A stretch of 64,000 bases of DNA from Adiantum capillus-veneris (taxonomy: Eukaryota; Streptophyta; Polypodiopsida; Polypodiales; Pteridaceae). A model generated the notes under the pieces. That model searched no databases. It saw only the letters and a program-made list of their open reading frames with translations, and was not told where the DNA came from. The stretch covers positions 155,967,293-156,031,292 of the forward strand of contig CM043958.1 of assembly GCA_014529385.2 (NCBI GenBank). Reading direction: 5' to 3'. Shown here piece after piece: positions 24,396 through 33,174 of the stretch. The first letter of the stretch is position 1. Each line of letters starts with the position of its first letter. The position numbers and the translations under genes were made by a program.

Positions 24396-25320
24396 TGTTG
24401 GGGGCTCCATCGTTGCAATAGCTCCAATGACCATTAAAATTATCAATCCGGAGGGATGAGCTGCCCAGCTAGGGCATGGAGACGCTCACACGGTTAGTGA
24501 CCTAATCGTGGCAACACGAATGGTTAACTCTACGAGGTGAGCTTCTCGGCCTATGGAGGAGCTAAGATGCAATGAAGGGCAATCTCCATATCCACTTCTC
24601 TTCACCTCTAATCAACCCAAACAAACACACTACGATTGCAAGATGAACACAACACTAATCCTATCATGCAACACACTAATTGCAATCACACACACATGGA
24701 TCTATTGAGCACCACACTCCAATCAAACCTACATGCACACACAAGCAAAAGAGGGCAATCACACAAGATTAGAGAGGGATTAACCACTAATTAATTAAGA
24801 TCTAGCTAATCTAAGCATCGTAGGCAATCATCAGAAGCATGAGAGAGGCATAGTGAGAGAGAATGAATCACTGATTAGTGTTAATCAAATCTCATGAGCA
24901 AGGAGAAGCTCAAGGACTCCATAGCCACACACCGCAAGAGCTCTCACCAAAGAGTGCTCTCAACCAATGAGCTTGAGAACCCTCATTTCATTTACACACT
25001 GCCTTATGTACCCCTAAGGTAAAAATATGCAATGTCCGGGTATCCAAGGTCTTTAGGGCTCCACCACTTACTGAATCTGCTACCTAGGCACAGTAATTGG
25101 CATATTCTTTACAGCTTGGAACTCCCATTGAGCCCGTAACGCATTAAAATATTACAATGGCTCAAAATAAATCGGGAATTTAAAATACGTGACCATTTTG
25201 GGAAAACGTGGAAAATGTGTAACTCCAATATTTAGTGCTTCTTCATGTTGATCTTCAATGTGCATCCATATGCCTTTGGTCTTTAGCAGCTTCTATTAAC
25301 TGACATTGACTGAGTTAACA
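24396..25320 (-). repeat. 5' LTR of the 9.5 kb element
   Basis: Direct repeat of 15850-16765 with the same ends (TGTTGGGGGCTCC and GTTAACA on the plus strand). It is followed directly by the TSD. Confidence 0.92.
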
Positions 25321-25325
25321 CAATC
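25321..25325. repeat. Target-site duplication CAATC (right)
   Basis: Partner of 15845-15849. Confidence 0.9.
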
Positions 25326-27222
25326 CCTTTTCTAGAGTAGTGAATCAACCCAAGCTCAAAACATAGACCAATGGTTATCAATCCTAACCGAAAAAGACCA
25401 TCCCCTGTTGCATCCCACAGGTAAACACCTGTACGGACCTTTTTCCAAACACGAAGACAAGTTTACACTTAAATCTCTATGTTATGCTACGGCTATCCAT
25501 GTCAATCTTCTTGGTAAAGTTTTTAGTTGTAGTATAAATTTAGATTAAGCTCCTTGACTTATAATCCCTTAGTTCCTATTTCTTTTTTATTTTCTACTCA
25601 GACAACACCTTAAGAAAACAATGAATCTCTTGGAAGTTTAAGATTTTGTCTCGATGTAAGTTTCAAGTTGATCCCAACTTTGACAAATACCATTTTGTTC
25701 CCTTTGCATCATTTGCCATCCATGGGACATCTCCATGGAAGCGATGGGAGTTTTATGTTCAAGCAACACGATCACCACATCCATGAATCTATCCCCTTAC
25801 TCCTCCCTTCGAATTTGCAGAACAAACTTGAAAGTAGACAAACTTGAAATGAACAATGCATATGCCTTCTATAATGAGTCTTTCTTTGGTGTGTCTATGT
25901 GTGGTACACAGAAAACTTTGAAAAGCACAAACTTGCAATCTTGACAAAAATAATCAGAGACTTCCTTTGAGTGCTTATGCAAGAGTGAACCCTTCTATGC
26001 ATGGTAGTGTTAAGAAAATTGCAAAGTTCCTAAGATTGAACATGCTAATGTAGTGTAAAATACGCATGTAATAGTGTATGAATGATTAAAAAATTCTTAT
26101 TTAAGAAGGAATTTAGACATACCTTTGCTATCCTAGAGAGGATTAATTATGTAGCAAGAAGAGGTTTATGGTTTTGGGACTTTCCAATTGTTGATAAGAG
26201 GGAAGGGAGGGAATGACTTTAAGGGGAATCCTCTTAAATTTCAAATAAATCTCATTGATTATGCTTATTTATTCTTCAAAATCTCAACTTTCCCTTGAGA
26301 AAATTAAGTATTAACCTAATTTACATCACTAAACAAAACCTTGCACATATAAAGTTATGGCTTCCTCCTAAGCAAAAAGGATTTCTTATGAAAATGGAAG
26401 AGCTTAAGCAATAATTTAAGTAAGCATGAAAGTAAATCTCTTTCAAGAATAAGAAATAACAAGATAACCTTACCTTATTGTGTGTATGGTAGGATCTTCT
26501 CCTTCCTTTGGAAGAGTAATGACGAAGTGTGTTGACGTATCTGGTTCCTCTCCGCTTCACTTTTGCTTGAAGACCATCGATTTGGCTATTGGAAGAATGA
26601 GAGGTTAGAATAAGGATTCAAGCTATGGAAAGCTTGAAGGTTAGGAGAGAGAAGGCGGAGAGAGTAATGGTAATTTTGATTAGGTCTGAGTAGGGTGTGT
26701 GTGTGAAAGAGGACTATCTTTTCCTTTTTACAGCTCATTCTTAAGCTTGCACTTTTAGACATGTAAAGAGAAGTGTTTAATGAGTAGGGAAGGCCTCCTT
26801 TTAAGATTACTTTGATAAGGCCCTTAGCTTATCTTGATAAGTAACTTTTGCATATCTTGATATTCTTTCTTCCTTTTCAAAGCTTCTCCAACAAGCTACT
26901 TTTTCAACAAGTAGCTTATGCAAGAAGCTACTTTTTCAACAAGTGGCTTATGCAACAAACTACTTTTTCAACAAGTGGCTTATAAAACAAGCTACTTTTT
27001 CACCTTATCCTTATTCTTTCTTTATTTCCTTATGTAAATTTTTTTCTTGAGATAAAACTAATTTCCCATGTATTGGTTATATCCATGTTCCCATGGTGTA
27101 AACTGAAAGTGTCACGTGAGTAACTAGGGTACTTGACTATAGCCCAAATTTACTCGATCGTTTTTAAAAAATTGACGACTTAGATATGTTGTCAAAAGTA
27201 AGGCTAAGAGGAGGACCTTACA
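25326..27222. other. Unassigned AT-rich DNA, perhaps partly an LTR of the minus-strand chromovirus
   Basis: No gene recognised. A 70-codon open stretch (25336-25548) without a start codon resembles nothing I know. The right edge fits the start of an LTR on the minus strand: TGTAAGGTCC at 27222 leftwards, preceded by a GGGGGAGT purine run at about 27224-27231. I cannot find the other end of such an LTR by eye. A four-copy 32-bp tandem repeat lies inside. Confidence 0.35.
26886..27003. repeat. Tandem repeat, about four copies of 32 bp
   Basis: GCTACTTTTTCAACAAGT recurs with starts at 26895, 26927, 26959 and 26991, exactly 32 bp apart, with a few substitutions. Alternating GCTAC and GTAGC/GTGGC also make each unit a weak inverted repeat. 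Confidence 0.9.
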
Positions 27223-27351
27223 AACTCCCCCAAAAAAATAAAGAGCTATCCTCAGCTCGAAACAAATAAGGAAGGTGGTAAATCTTCATCCATAAGTTAC
27301 ATTTTCAACTTCTGGGTAACCCTAATTTAGCCTTTGTTGGCTAGCTTGTCT

Positions 27352-27358
27352 ATATAAG
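27352..27358 (+). promoter_or_regulatory. Candidate TATA box upstream of the 27461 ORF
   Basis: TATATAAGG stands about 105 bp before the ATG at 27461. It is the best promoter-like match in the area, but TATA-like strings are common in AT-rich DNA. Confidence 0.35.
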
Positions 27359-27460
27359 GTGCAATATATTTTCAGTTCTTAAAGTATCATTTTCTTTGTC
27401 TTTCACTTTTCTTTCTATCCCTTGTCACAAAAATTTAGGTTTTGCTCGTTACCTTACTTT

Positions 27461-27880
27461 ATGGATTGGTGGCAAGAGCTAGTTTTATATGTGGACATTC
27501 CTCATTTGCAGCAAACAAGTGAATCCGTGAGGAGAGACTTTGTGGAGCGATATGGGCGCCTGCTATTTTCTCACTTGAGAACTTTAGTAGCTCAAATCAA
27601 ATGGAAAACATTTCAAAGTATAACAAGGGTGACCCTTTGGGGTTGGGATCAATTTCGTAATAATGTCCGTTTGGCTATGGTTACTAAAGCTATGGGTTTT
27701 GGTCCTCAATATTACTCAGTGATGAGGTCAATGCTTCGAGATTTTTTAGAACAAGTCTTTTTTCTTGCTCAATTCCTTCCTCATCAAAAGATATATCTTT
27801 ACCCTCACTGTGGTTTACCACTTAGAGGGCCCTTTAAGTTCTCACCTCATACTAGAGAGATCACTGCAACAATTTCATAG
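27461..27880 (+). CDS. Hypothetical protein, antisense to the chromovirus remnant
   Basis: An ATG-started frame of 140 codons, preceded by about 13 open codons. The product begins MDWWQELVLYVDIP and is rich in Trp, Arg and Leu, with no domain I recognise. The same frame resumes after the TAG at 27878 for a further 25 codons or more before more stops, so the gene was probably longer and is decaying. It lies between the chromodomain (about 28370) and the probable LTR edge (27222) of a minus-strand chromovirus, but on the opposite strand. It may be an accessory antisense ORF of that element or an unrelated fragment. Confidence 0.4.
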   Translation: MDWWQELVLYVDIPHLQQTSESVRRDFVERYGRLLFSHLRTLVAQIKWKTFQSITRVTLWGWDQFRNNVRLAMVTKAMGFGPQYYSVMRSMLRDFLEQVFFLAQFLPHQKIYLYPHCGLPLRGPFKFSPHTREITATIS

Positions 27881-28359
27881 CAAATCCTTCCTATTGATGA
27901 TGAGAGGCCTAATATGTTCCCTGCTTGTGATAGTTGCTTTTGTGATCATGTAATGGATGGGCTTAGTGACCTCTAGAAAATTTATCTTCGTTGTATCCCT
28001 TAACATGTTCATCATGTTCTAAGATCTTGGTGCTTGTCTAAAGTCCTTCTTTCTCTGATTTTTTTCTTGATGTATATGATGAAATTGGTTCTCAATTCTT
28101 ATATCTGGTATTTGATAGAAGTCCTTGAGATAATTTCAGACATAGCTAAATCTATTTATTGATTTCATAATTCTATATAGAGATTCGAGTCACAAGATGT
28201 AAAGGATAACGCTAATCTTGTTATTATCTAGCAAAAGGTCAAGTTACAAAGATTTAGTAAGATAGAACTTGGATTTGTAGTTACATGGGCTAACATGGTT
28301 TAGTTTGAAACAAAAAAAGAGGAGAATCTTGATAGAAAAAGATGAGGAAAGTGAGAAGT

Positions 28360-29596
28360 AAGGTGTTCCCAATCTTCCCAAGAGGCATCTTCAATGGGAT
28401 AGCCTTCCATTGGACCAAAACCTCCCTGTTTGGTGTCGTCGCTTCCGCTCCTTCATGTCTGAAATTTACTTTGGCTCCATCTGGAATTCTTCCTGTGTGT
28501 TAAGAATAGTATCCGCATCATTTAGGATGTGAAGGGGATCCACAACGTATCCTTTTAGCAAGCTACCATGAAAAAAATTGTGCACATGCAATTGAGGGGG
28601 TAAAGCGAGTTCATAGGATTGGTCCCCTATCCTTCTCAGAATTTCAAAACGTCCACAATATCTATATGCTAACTTCTTGTATTTTCCCAATTTGAGTGAA
28701 CTTCTCTTTGGTTTGACCCTAAGGAAAACCTATCTCCTACCTTAAAGATCCTAGGAGATCTATGTAAATCAGCATAACTCTTTTGCATGTGACTTGCTCT
28801 CTTAAGGTTCTTCCTTATTATTTTGATTTGGTGATCCATTTCTTCAAGAGTATTCTTTGTTGCAGGCACTGGGAGACTTGGTCGGCCATTCTTAGAGGAA
28901 TGAGGCAAAGGGCTTTGAATGGGGACATTCCTAGGCTTCTATGGTAGGAAGAATTATAGGAAAATTCTACTAAGGGTAAATATTTGATCCAAAAATAAGG
29001 TTGCTGACTGTAATATGATCTCAGCATATCTTCTATGACTTGATTAACTCTTTTGGTTTGTACGGACTAAACTCAAGTTTAGTTGAGTGACTAAGGATTG
29101 GAACATGGCCTTCCAAAACTTATAGGTAAACTTGGCATCACGATCACTGATTATCCTAGAAAGTATTCCATGTAATGTGATAATTTCTTTTACAAAAATT
29201 TGAGCGATATGTGCTGCAAAGGCAGTGGTTTTGTCTGGGACAAGGCGGACTACTTTAGTAAGTTTATACACCACCACCAAAATTGAATCAAAATTTCTAG
29301 CAGTCTTGGGTAACCCTATTACAAAATCCATACTGATGCACTCTCGCTTCATTAGAGGTATATCCAATGGTTGTAGCTTCCCAGGAATCTTAACTCTTTC
29401 ATCCTTCACCTTTTGGCATACCAAACACTTCTTAACATACTCTAAGGTATCCTTTTTCATCTTAGGCCAGTATAATTTTTTTAAAGAAAAGGAATCATTT
29501 TGTGATAACTTGGGTGAGCTGCAAGGGGATTATCATGAGCTTTCTTTAGAATTTGCATCCTTAAGCTTGTAGGTATGCACAATCGATTCCTGAAGA
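28360..29596 (-). mobile_element. Chromovirus (Ty3/Gypsy) remnant: integrase and chromodomain, minus strand
   Basis: Reading right to left: an H2C2-like start (about 29570-29400, with AHDNPLAAHPS and CLVCQK), integrase core (29390-29044, MDFVIGLPK and SDRDAKF), integrase C-terminal region (29027-28700), a GPY/F-like segment (28690-28470, RRIGDQSYELALPP) and a chromodomain (about 28440-28370, with QWK and YPIEDASWE split by a frameshift). The position of the third catalytic residue reads QTKRVNQ where QTERVNQ is expected, and the stretch before it is deleted. Several frameshifts and stops make it inactive. It stops abruptly near 29597, where element D appears to begin. Confidence 0.8.
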
Positions 29597-29680
29597 ATGT
29601 TAGTAGCAAGCTAACTTGGGCACCATTTTTTGGAGCTCTCACTATAAAAACAATTATTATTTTGATGAATTGGGAATATT
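29597..29680 (+). repeat. Probable left piece of the 5' LTR of element D
   Basis: The chromovirus frame ends near here. The plus strand then reads TGTTAGTAGC and continues, across the copy-B insertion, into 48786-49597, which ends CCCACA exactly before a primer-binding site. Joining the two pieces gives an LTR of roughly 0.9 kb. The exact start is uncertain because the second LTR of element D is outside the window. Confidence 0.45.
29676..29680. repeat. Target-site duplication ATATT (left)
   Basis: ATATT precedes the 5' LTR of copy B and recurs at 48781-48785. Confidence 0.92.
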
Positions 29681-29890
29681 TGTTGAGCCAGCAGAGGATC
29701 ACACCCACATTTTTGCTCACACTCATCATTTTCGTAACCATTGATTGTAATAAATGTCTTTCCGACATTGATTTTGAATGGAGCCTTTCATTAAGTAACG
29801 GGACTCAATTGAGTTTCCAGCTTGTAATCCCGAAGTAATTTCACTCGCTGATGTAATTAGTTAGAGATGTTCTCACCTCCAAGGCTGAGG

Positions 29891-29897
29891 TATATAA
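29891..29897 (+). promoter_or_regulatory. TATA box in the 5' LTR of copy B
   Basis: TATATAAGCC is at the same offset in all three LTRs. The related element-D LTR has the similar GGTATACAAGCC, suggesting a shared core promoter. Confidence 0.75.
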
Positions 29898-29970
29898 GCC
29901 AAAGTTTTTGTAACCTAGAGAGATTCAGTTTTATTAATCAAAGGTGAGTTTTTGAGCGCCGTGACTGTGT

Positions 29971-29972
<2 letters not shown>

Positions 29973-30033
<61 letters not shown>
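29973..30033. repeat. (GA)n tract in the 5' LTR, 61 bp
   Basis: The same tract is 43 bp in the 3' LTR (48112-48154) and short and interrupted in copy A. It lies downstream of the TATA box, so it would be transcribed at the 5' end of the RNA. Confidence 0.97.
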
Positions 30034-30035
<2 letters not shown>

Positions 30036-30661
30036 TTATCTACTTGCTACGCGAGCTACGGAGCCGCCATTTGACAAGCGACACCGCCATTGTGTTAGCA
30101 ACGGCGAGAGCTACGCCCTGATACCAAGAGTGCGCGCTATCGGCTTCTATGTGTGGTAAGTTCCTACGAGCTTCGGTGTGAGTTTTCTTTCAACTTGTCT
30201 GTCGGAATAGAGCGTGCAGCATATCTATAGAACCACAACGAGTAGAGCTACACATTAGTACCATCGGGGTCAAGTTTCGGTCACCTATATTTTTCGGCCT
30301 GTCTTCATACGCGTTTACCGCACGAAGTGGTTATAGGTTGATTTTGCAGTTCAAGTTTTTAGGGTGTTGTTCTTACCTAGTGTATAGACTTCCCCTTGAG
30401 TTTGAGATCGATTCAATGATTCTAGATCCTGTTTCGTATAGCATTCGTTCGTAGTACGGATTTCAGTCACTTGCGTATTTTAGAACTTAGATTTGATTTC
30501 CTTAGTAGTGATTGTCTTTAGAAGGTCGAGTAGGTGATTTGACACCCACCTAGTTGTTTCCATGCGCCTGCGGGTCAAGCTTCGTCCTCGTCTGACAAAT
30601 TCTGTTGTTGGTTGAGTTCTCGCTATTTAGCTTCCGCTAGCGGCGTAACCGCCTTAACATT

Positions 30662-30679
30662 TGGCGCCGCTACCGGGGA
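30662..30679 (+). other. Primer-binding site (tRNA-Asp-like)
   Basis: TGGCGCCGCTACCGGGGA starts two bases after the LTR. It is complementary to the 3' end of plant tRNA-Asp with two changes, both of which could still pair as wobble. Confidence 0.85.
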
Positions 30680-30719
30680 CGAGAGCCCTAAGTAGGTGAC
30701 CTTAGACTAATCCTACGAG

Positions 30720-30725
30720 GTGAGT
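30720..30725 (+). promoter_or_regulatory. Consensus 5' splice site in the leader
   Basis: GAG followed by GTGAGT, an excellent plant donor, lies 40 bp after the primer site. It could serve a spliced subgenomic RNA, for example one expressing the distant ORF3, or remove the palindrome-bearing leader. This is inference from the motif alone. Confidence 0.4.
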
Positions 30726-31197
30726 CGTATAAACTACTTTGTATACTTTAGTTAGAAAAGATCTAGGAGTGGTGGACTCCGAAGATCTCGAGAGATACTA
30801 GGAAGTGGGGTATTCCTAGGTCTTCCGTGTTGACAATATTTTTAGTTTAGCTTAGAATTGTTTGTTGTTTTGTTGGTGTTGAGTAGTTGTTGATAGAAGA
30901 AGAATTTGCTAGTCCGTGAGTGGCAGTGGATCTCTTTAAAATCACAATTACCAAACCCATTTTATGATTAGGAATAGCTTAGGTAGGACTTCATTTGATC
31001 CTGATCTAGAGCTAGTAATCATTGGAGTATTTGCTTGATATGGTTGATTGCATGTTAGATCACCAAACCGTCGAGTTGGTAGTGAAACTTGCAATAAACA
31101 AAAGTCAGAGAAATTTTCTGTGTATCTGGGAGTTGCTGAGCACTAGAGAAAGCTTTAGGAAGGATTCTGTGCCAAAAAACTAGAAATCTGCAACTTA

Positions 31198-31917
31198 AGA
31201 CATCATACGCGTATGATGTCTAAATGACCAAACAGAGACCAAAACAAAAATTTTGACTTTACCAAAGTGTTCAAAAGGGGGGTTATACCCTAATTTCAAC
31301 TTAAAACAAGAGCATTAACACTCAAAGAAACCCAAAAAGACAAGTCGGAGTCCTAGAAACGCAAAGAATAGGAAATTTTGGATTCAGATCTTGTTTTTAC
31401 ATTCAAACCTGACAAAAACACTTGAAACTCAATTATAAACATTGGAGAAGGCTTAAAACCAAGAATAGTCAAAATCTGGGACAAAAGACATCATACGCGT
31501 ATAAGGTCTTTTGGCACATCCACTGCTTATTTTTGATATCTGACCTGACAAGATTGTTACAAGCACTGTAGGAAGCATAAATATCAAGTCTTGACCCAAA
31601 TTGATGAAAAAGACATCATACGTGTATGATGTCTTTGACCTAATTTTGGACATATTTTGATACTTTGCCAACACAGATCCATTGTAATAGCTGTCTAGAG
31701 GTTATATATCAAGTTTCATCCCATTTGGATCACAATTGACCCAAAACAAGTCAAAAGCGGAAAATTGCCAAGAAAAGCCTAAATTAGCCATAACTTGCTC
31801 AAACAGAGTTCAAACTCAATTTTGTGAGTGGACAGAGCATAAGGGGGCTACTGAGAGTGAGCATAACCAAAATAGTCTAAATCTGTGAAAAAAAGACATC
31901 ATATGCGTATAATGTCT
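31198..31917 (+). repeat. Array of four 24-bp palindromes in the leader of copy B
   Basis: Sites are at 31198-31221 (perfect), 31486-31509 (two changes), 31611-31634 (one change) and 31894-31917 (two changes). Spacings are 288, 125 and 283 bp, close to the last spacings of the spacer array (284, 135, 283). The preceding phrase AATTGATGAAAAAG is shared with the spacer site at 43902, so the two arrays are paralogous. Confidence 0.88.
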
Positions 31918-32085
31918 TTTTCAGCATAACTGCAACAAAATTCTCACTTGATGAAACAGAAGTTGTCCAACTGACAAGATTAAACAATTGACAAAGTATC
32001 AATCAGTTTGGATCAATTCTGACCACAAAAACTTGGGGAAAACAAATTGCCGAGACGGAAAAGTTAAAGTCCTTTAGGGGAATTG

Positions 32086-33174
32086 ATGAATTTGAGATCG
32101 GGCAGGAATCTCCAGAATAACCAACCAAAACAAGGGGAACAAGCAAGTGTCATATCAACCGAGGGAAGTGTAAACCAAAGTTGGGTGCAACCATTAGAGC
32201 CGATCTTTGAAGGAAGTGTCTCTGATACTTCTTCGGAGAGATCTTACGAGATTTTCACCGAACACTTGGAACACTTGAACCTGAACAACACAGAAAATAT
32301 GGCAGCAGGATCATCAAACCCTTCCGCCACAATGAAGCTATTGTTCATAAAATACCAGTACGACAATGAGCAAGGTGCCAAGATCTACAAAGATGGAATG
32401 GACCGCTATTGTGTAAAGATAGAGGAGAGACCTAGTGAGTTCAAGGACTTAGTGCCTGTGAGCTATAGCGGAGATAGATATCTAGATGACGAGGGTACCA
32501 TGTACTTGGTAGTCCTAAACCCTAACATTGTGGACAAGTGGGGATTGATGGGCACCAAAGCCAAAGTAGATGAAGAACTTGAGGAGAAGGCACCAATAAT
32601 GAACTTCCCTGATGCGAGGTTAAGAAGAGAGAATGAAACTACAAGGATCAACACTGATAACATCTATGTGGGGCTATACAAATATAATAATGGGGAGCAA
32701 GATCTCTATTATAGATGTGAAGAACCCTACACCGGAGAGTTGACAGACCAAAAAAGACTTTATGTCTTTACCTACACAGAGGGATCGGAAGTGAAAATTG
32801 CTGCTTACGACAAGTATGGGAGGCAATACTCAACAATGGGCAAGAAAGAATTAGAAGGATATACATACTTTGGGGGACCACTACATCAGTATTATGTTAC
32901 TTCTAGCTCACAAAGACCAGCACCAACAAATGGAGTGCAAAACCCAATGACAACAGGAGGACAAACAACTCAGGTTGCTGACTCTTTCAGCCAACCTCCA
33001 TACTCGAAGCTTGGACCAATGGGATCATTACATTCCAGAGAGAGTCAATGGATACGAATCGAGGTAGTGCAGTTCCAATCCCCACATATACCACTCCAGG
33101 TCCAAGGTTCGAAGCGGAACCTTCACATTTACCTCCTAGTAGTAGATTCAGGGCAGGGGAACCGACAAGGGTAA
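32086..33174 (+). CDS. N-terminal ORF of copy B with Y-x-D/x-G-x2-Y-like motifs
   Basis: The first ATG is at 32086 (MNLRSGRNLQNN). The LRSG start is common in plant Gypsy Gag proteins. The frame runs about 360 codons and overlaps the gag frame, which opens at 32982 and has its first ATG at 33048. The change is from frame 1 to frame 3, close to an AGAGAGAG tract at 33037-33044. An extra AG dinucleotide there would explain it, as would a programmed frameshift. Up to about residue 320 the sequence looks coding; the end probably reads out of frame. Internal motifs include YLDDEGTMYL and AYDKYGRQYS, similar to the repeats in the 9.5 kb element. Function unknown; probably the N-terminal part of Gag. 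Confidence 0.65.
   Translation: MNLRSGRNLQNNQPKQGEQASVISTEGSVNQSWVQPLEPIFEGSVSDTSSERSYEIFTEHLEHLNLNNTENMAAGSSNPSATMKLLFIKYQYDNEQGAKIYKDGMDRYCVKIEERPSEFKDLVPVSYSGDRYLDDEGTMYLVVLNPNIVDKWGLMGTKAKVDEELEEKAPIMNFPDARLRRENETTRINTDNIYVGLYKYNNGEQDLYYRCEEPYTGELTDQKRLYVFTYTEGSEVKIAAYDKYGRQYSTMGKKELEGYTYFGGPLHQYYVTSSSQRPAPTNGVQNPMTTGGQTTQVADSFSQPPYSKLGPMGSLHSRESQWIRIEVVQFQSPHIPLQVQGSKRNLHIYLLVVDSGQGNRQG

Larger units (their letters stand above)
15850..25320 (-). mobile_element. Complete 9.5 kb LTR retrotransposon, minus strand, probably non-autonomous
   Basis: Two LTRs (15850-16765 and 24396-25320) are bounded by the TSD CAATC. Orientation is minus: a tRNA-Asp-like primer site abuts the right LTR inside (24376-24393) and a polypurine tract abuts the left LTR (16766-16777). 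Inside, on the minus strand, are a long AT-rich leader, a gag-like region with a zinc knuckle and a repeated Y-x-D-x2-G-x2-Y motif, and a protease-like end plus Trp-x-Pro-Lys motifs. I find no RT, RNase H or integrase, so it probably depended on another element. The LTRs differ visibly (roughly a tenth of sites over the first 130 bp by eye), so it is older than copy B. Confidence 0.88.
29681..30659 (+). repeat. 5' LTR of copy B (979 bp)
   Basis: TGTTGAGCC to CCTTAACA. TATATAA at 29891-29897; GA tract at 29973-30033; CATACGCGT half-site at 30306-30314. Matches 47820-48780 and 14672-15610. Confidence 0.97.
30680..32085 (+). other. 5' leader of copy B
   Basis: 1.4 kb without a credible coding frame. 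It holds four palindrome sites (31198-31917) in a spacing pattern like that of the pol-ORF3 spacer, and a consensus splice donor near its start. Confidence 0.75.

Noticed and set aside
25336-25548. 70-codon open stretch after the 9.5 kb element, possible host exon
   Set aside because: No start codon, no recognisable product, no clear splice sites.
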